Made by a program: the position numbers and the translations under genes. The notes under the pieces were generated by a model. The model had not been told where the DNA came from. It was given only the letters and a program-made list of their open reading frames with translations, and did not search any database. This document shows positions 5,841 to 6,371 of a stretch of 6,371 bases of DNA, piece by piece. How positions within the stretch are numbered: position 1 is the first letter of the stretch; each line of letters starts with the position of its first letter. This DNA is from an uncultured Oscillospiraceae bacterium (lineage in GTDB: Bacteria > Bacillota > Clostridia > Oscillospirales > Oscillospiraceae): assembly GCA_958426425.1 (NCBI GenBank), contig CATZYY010000138.1, forward strand, positions 1 through 6,371. Reading direction: 5' to 3'.

Positions 5841-6371
5841 GGTATTCCACCTCCTCCGCGGTGACGTTGGGCTGAGACCGGATATAGGACAGGGCCTTGG
5901 CGGCCTCGTTGGGGTCCTCCGGCAGGCCCAGCAGCATGGTGCCGAAGGCCTTTCCGTCAATGTTGCGGGTATCGGCGCCCAGGATGTTCACCTTCACGCC
6001 GCAGTCAATGGCAAGGGATGCGATCAGGGGCTGATAAGCGGTGCCGCCGTTGAAGGCCACCCGGATCACCCGCTCCCCGGCGGGCATCAGGGCAATGCCG
6101 CTGCCGCCGGGATATACCAGGCGGCGGGCCGCGTCGGTGGAGGGGTTGGAGAAGATGTCTTCCACACGGCCCTGCTCGGCCACCACGCCGCCGTCCAGAA
6201 TGGCCACCCGGGAGCAGATGTCCTCAATGACGCTCATCTGGTGGGTGATGACCACCACTGTGACCCCCAGCTTCTGGTTCAGGTCCTTTAAAAGGGAGAG
6301 AATGGAGGAAGTGGTTGTGGGGTCCAGGGCGGAGGTGGCCTCGTCGCACAGCAGCACCTTGGGGTCCGTGG
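5833..6371 (-). CDS. metN: MetN, methionine ABC transporter ATP-binding protein, 5' part beyond window
   Basis: This is the C-terminal half (about 179 residues) of the cytoplasmic ATPase that powers methionine import. The visible part starts just before the Walker B motif (VLLCDEATSALDP, about 6318-6357) and includes the H-loop histidine in VVITHQMS. The Walker A and LSGGQ motifs lie outside the window. After a linker, the last 80 residues or so form the NIL domain (from GERVIRVAFNGG to the end), the regulatory methionine-binding domain typical of MetN: methionine bound there inhibits transport. A GTG at 6357 is inside the Walker B region and is not a start. It is the first of the three genes here; any S-box or T-box control element would lie upstream, outside the window. 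Confidence 0.95.
   Translation of the reverse strand, partial: TDPKVLLCDEATSALDPTTTSSILSLLKDLNQKLGVTVVVITHQMSVIEDICSRVAILDGGVVAEQGRVEDIFSNPSTDAARRLVYPGGSGIALMPAGERVIRVAFNGGTAYQPLIASLAIDCGVKVNILGADTRNIDGKAFGTMLLGLPEDPNEAAKALSYIRSQPNVTAEEVEYHV
5849..5855 (-). promoter_or_regulatory. Shine-Dalgarno site of metI, inside the metN coding end
   Basis: AGGAGGT on the minus strand stands eight bases before the metI ATG at 5840 and fixes that start. It is embedded in the last codons of metN. Confidence 0.85.

Noticed and set aside
5151..5864. Open frame of 237 codons antisense to metI
   Set aside because: His/Gly/Gln/Asp-rich composition and full overlap with metI mark it as a shadow frame.
1..6371. 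Mobile element, CRISPR array, tRNA or other signs of gene transfer
   Set aside because: No transposase or integrase reading frame, no regularly spaced direct repeats and no tRNA-like cloverleaf were seen; composition is even apart from AT-rich intergenic promoter regions.

Overview
The window reads as a chromosomal piece of a GC-rich, low-complexity-promoter Firmicute. Its genes have strong AGGAGG-type ribosome-binding sites, a lysine-rich lipoprotein signal peptide, and SEDS/PBP and MetNIQ sequences of clostridial style. An Oscillospiraceae-like gut bacterium is my best guess; this is an inference from protein style, not a database result.

Plus strand, 1-2392: the end of a cell-wall operon. 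It holds the C-terminal part of a SEDS-family (FtsW/RodA/SpoVE) glycan polymerase cut by the window edge, then a short class B penicillin-binding protein whose start overlaps the SEDS stop, then a 96-residue three-helix membrane protein of unknown function. The SEDS protein and PBP are expected to work as a polymerase/transpeptidase pair in peptidoglycan synthesis. The operon ends at a strong hairpin (2439-2470).

Convergent junction, 2393-2549: two back-to-back perfect hairpins, one suited to each incoming gene.

Minus strand, 2550-3950: a complete MATE-family multidrug/cation antiporter with its own AT-rich promoter region (about 3951-4095). This leader has an extended -10 box followed at once by an 18-bp palindrome. 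It also has three copies of the AAACAGG/CCTGTTT word, one of which runs into the Shine-Dalgarno sequence. It is the most interesting non-coding part of the window.

Minus strand, 4101-6371: a methionine ABC importer operon in the order metN (partial, its 5' part lies beyond the window), metI, metQ, closed by an intrinsic terminator. MetN and MetI overlap by 8 bases. MetQ is a lipoprotein with its own ribosome-binding site after a 92-base spacer that can fold into a stem-loop.

I found no mobile element, CRISPR array, tRNA or rRNA, and nothing I would call a new biological system. The points worth following are the MATE leader, the unknown small membrane protein in the SEDS-PBP operon, and the divergent catalytic-loop motif of the SEDS protein.
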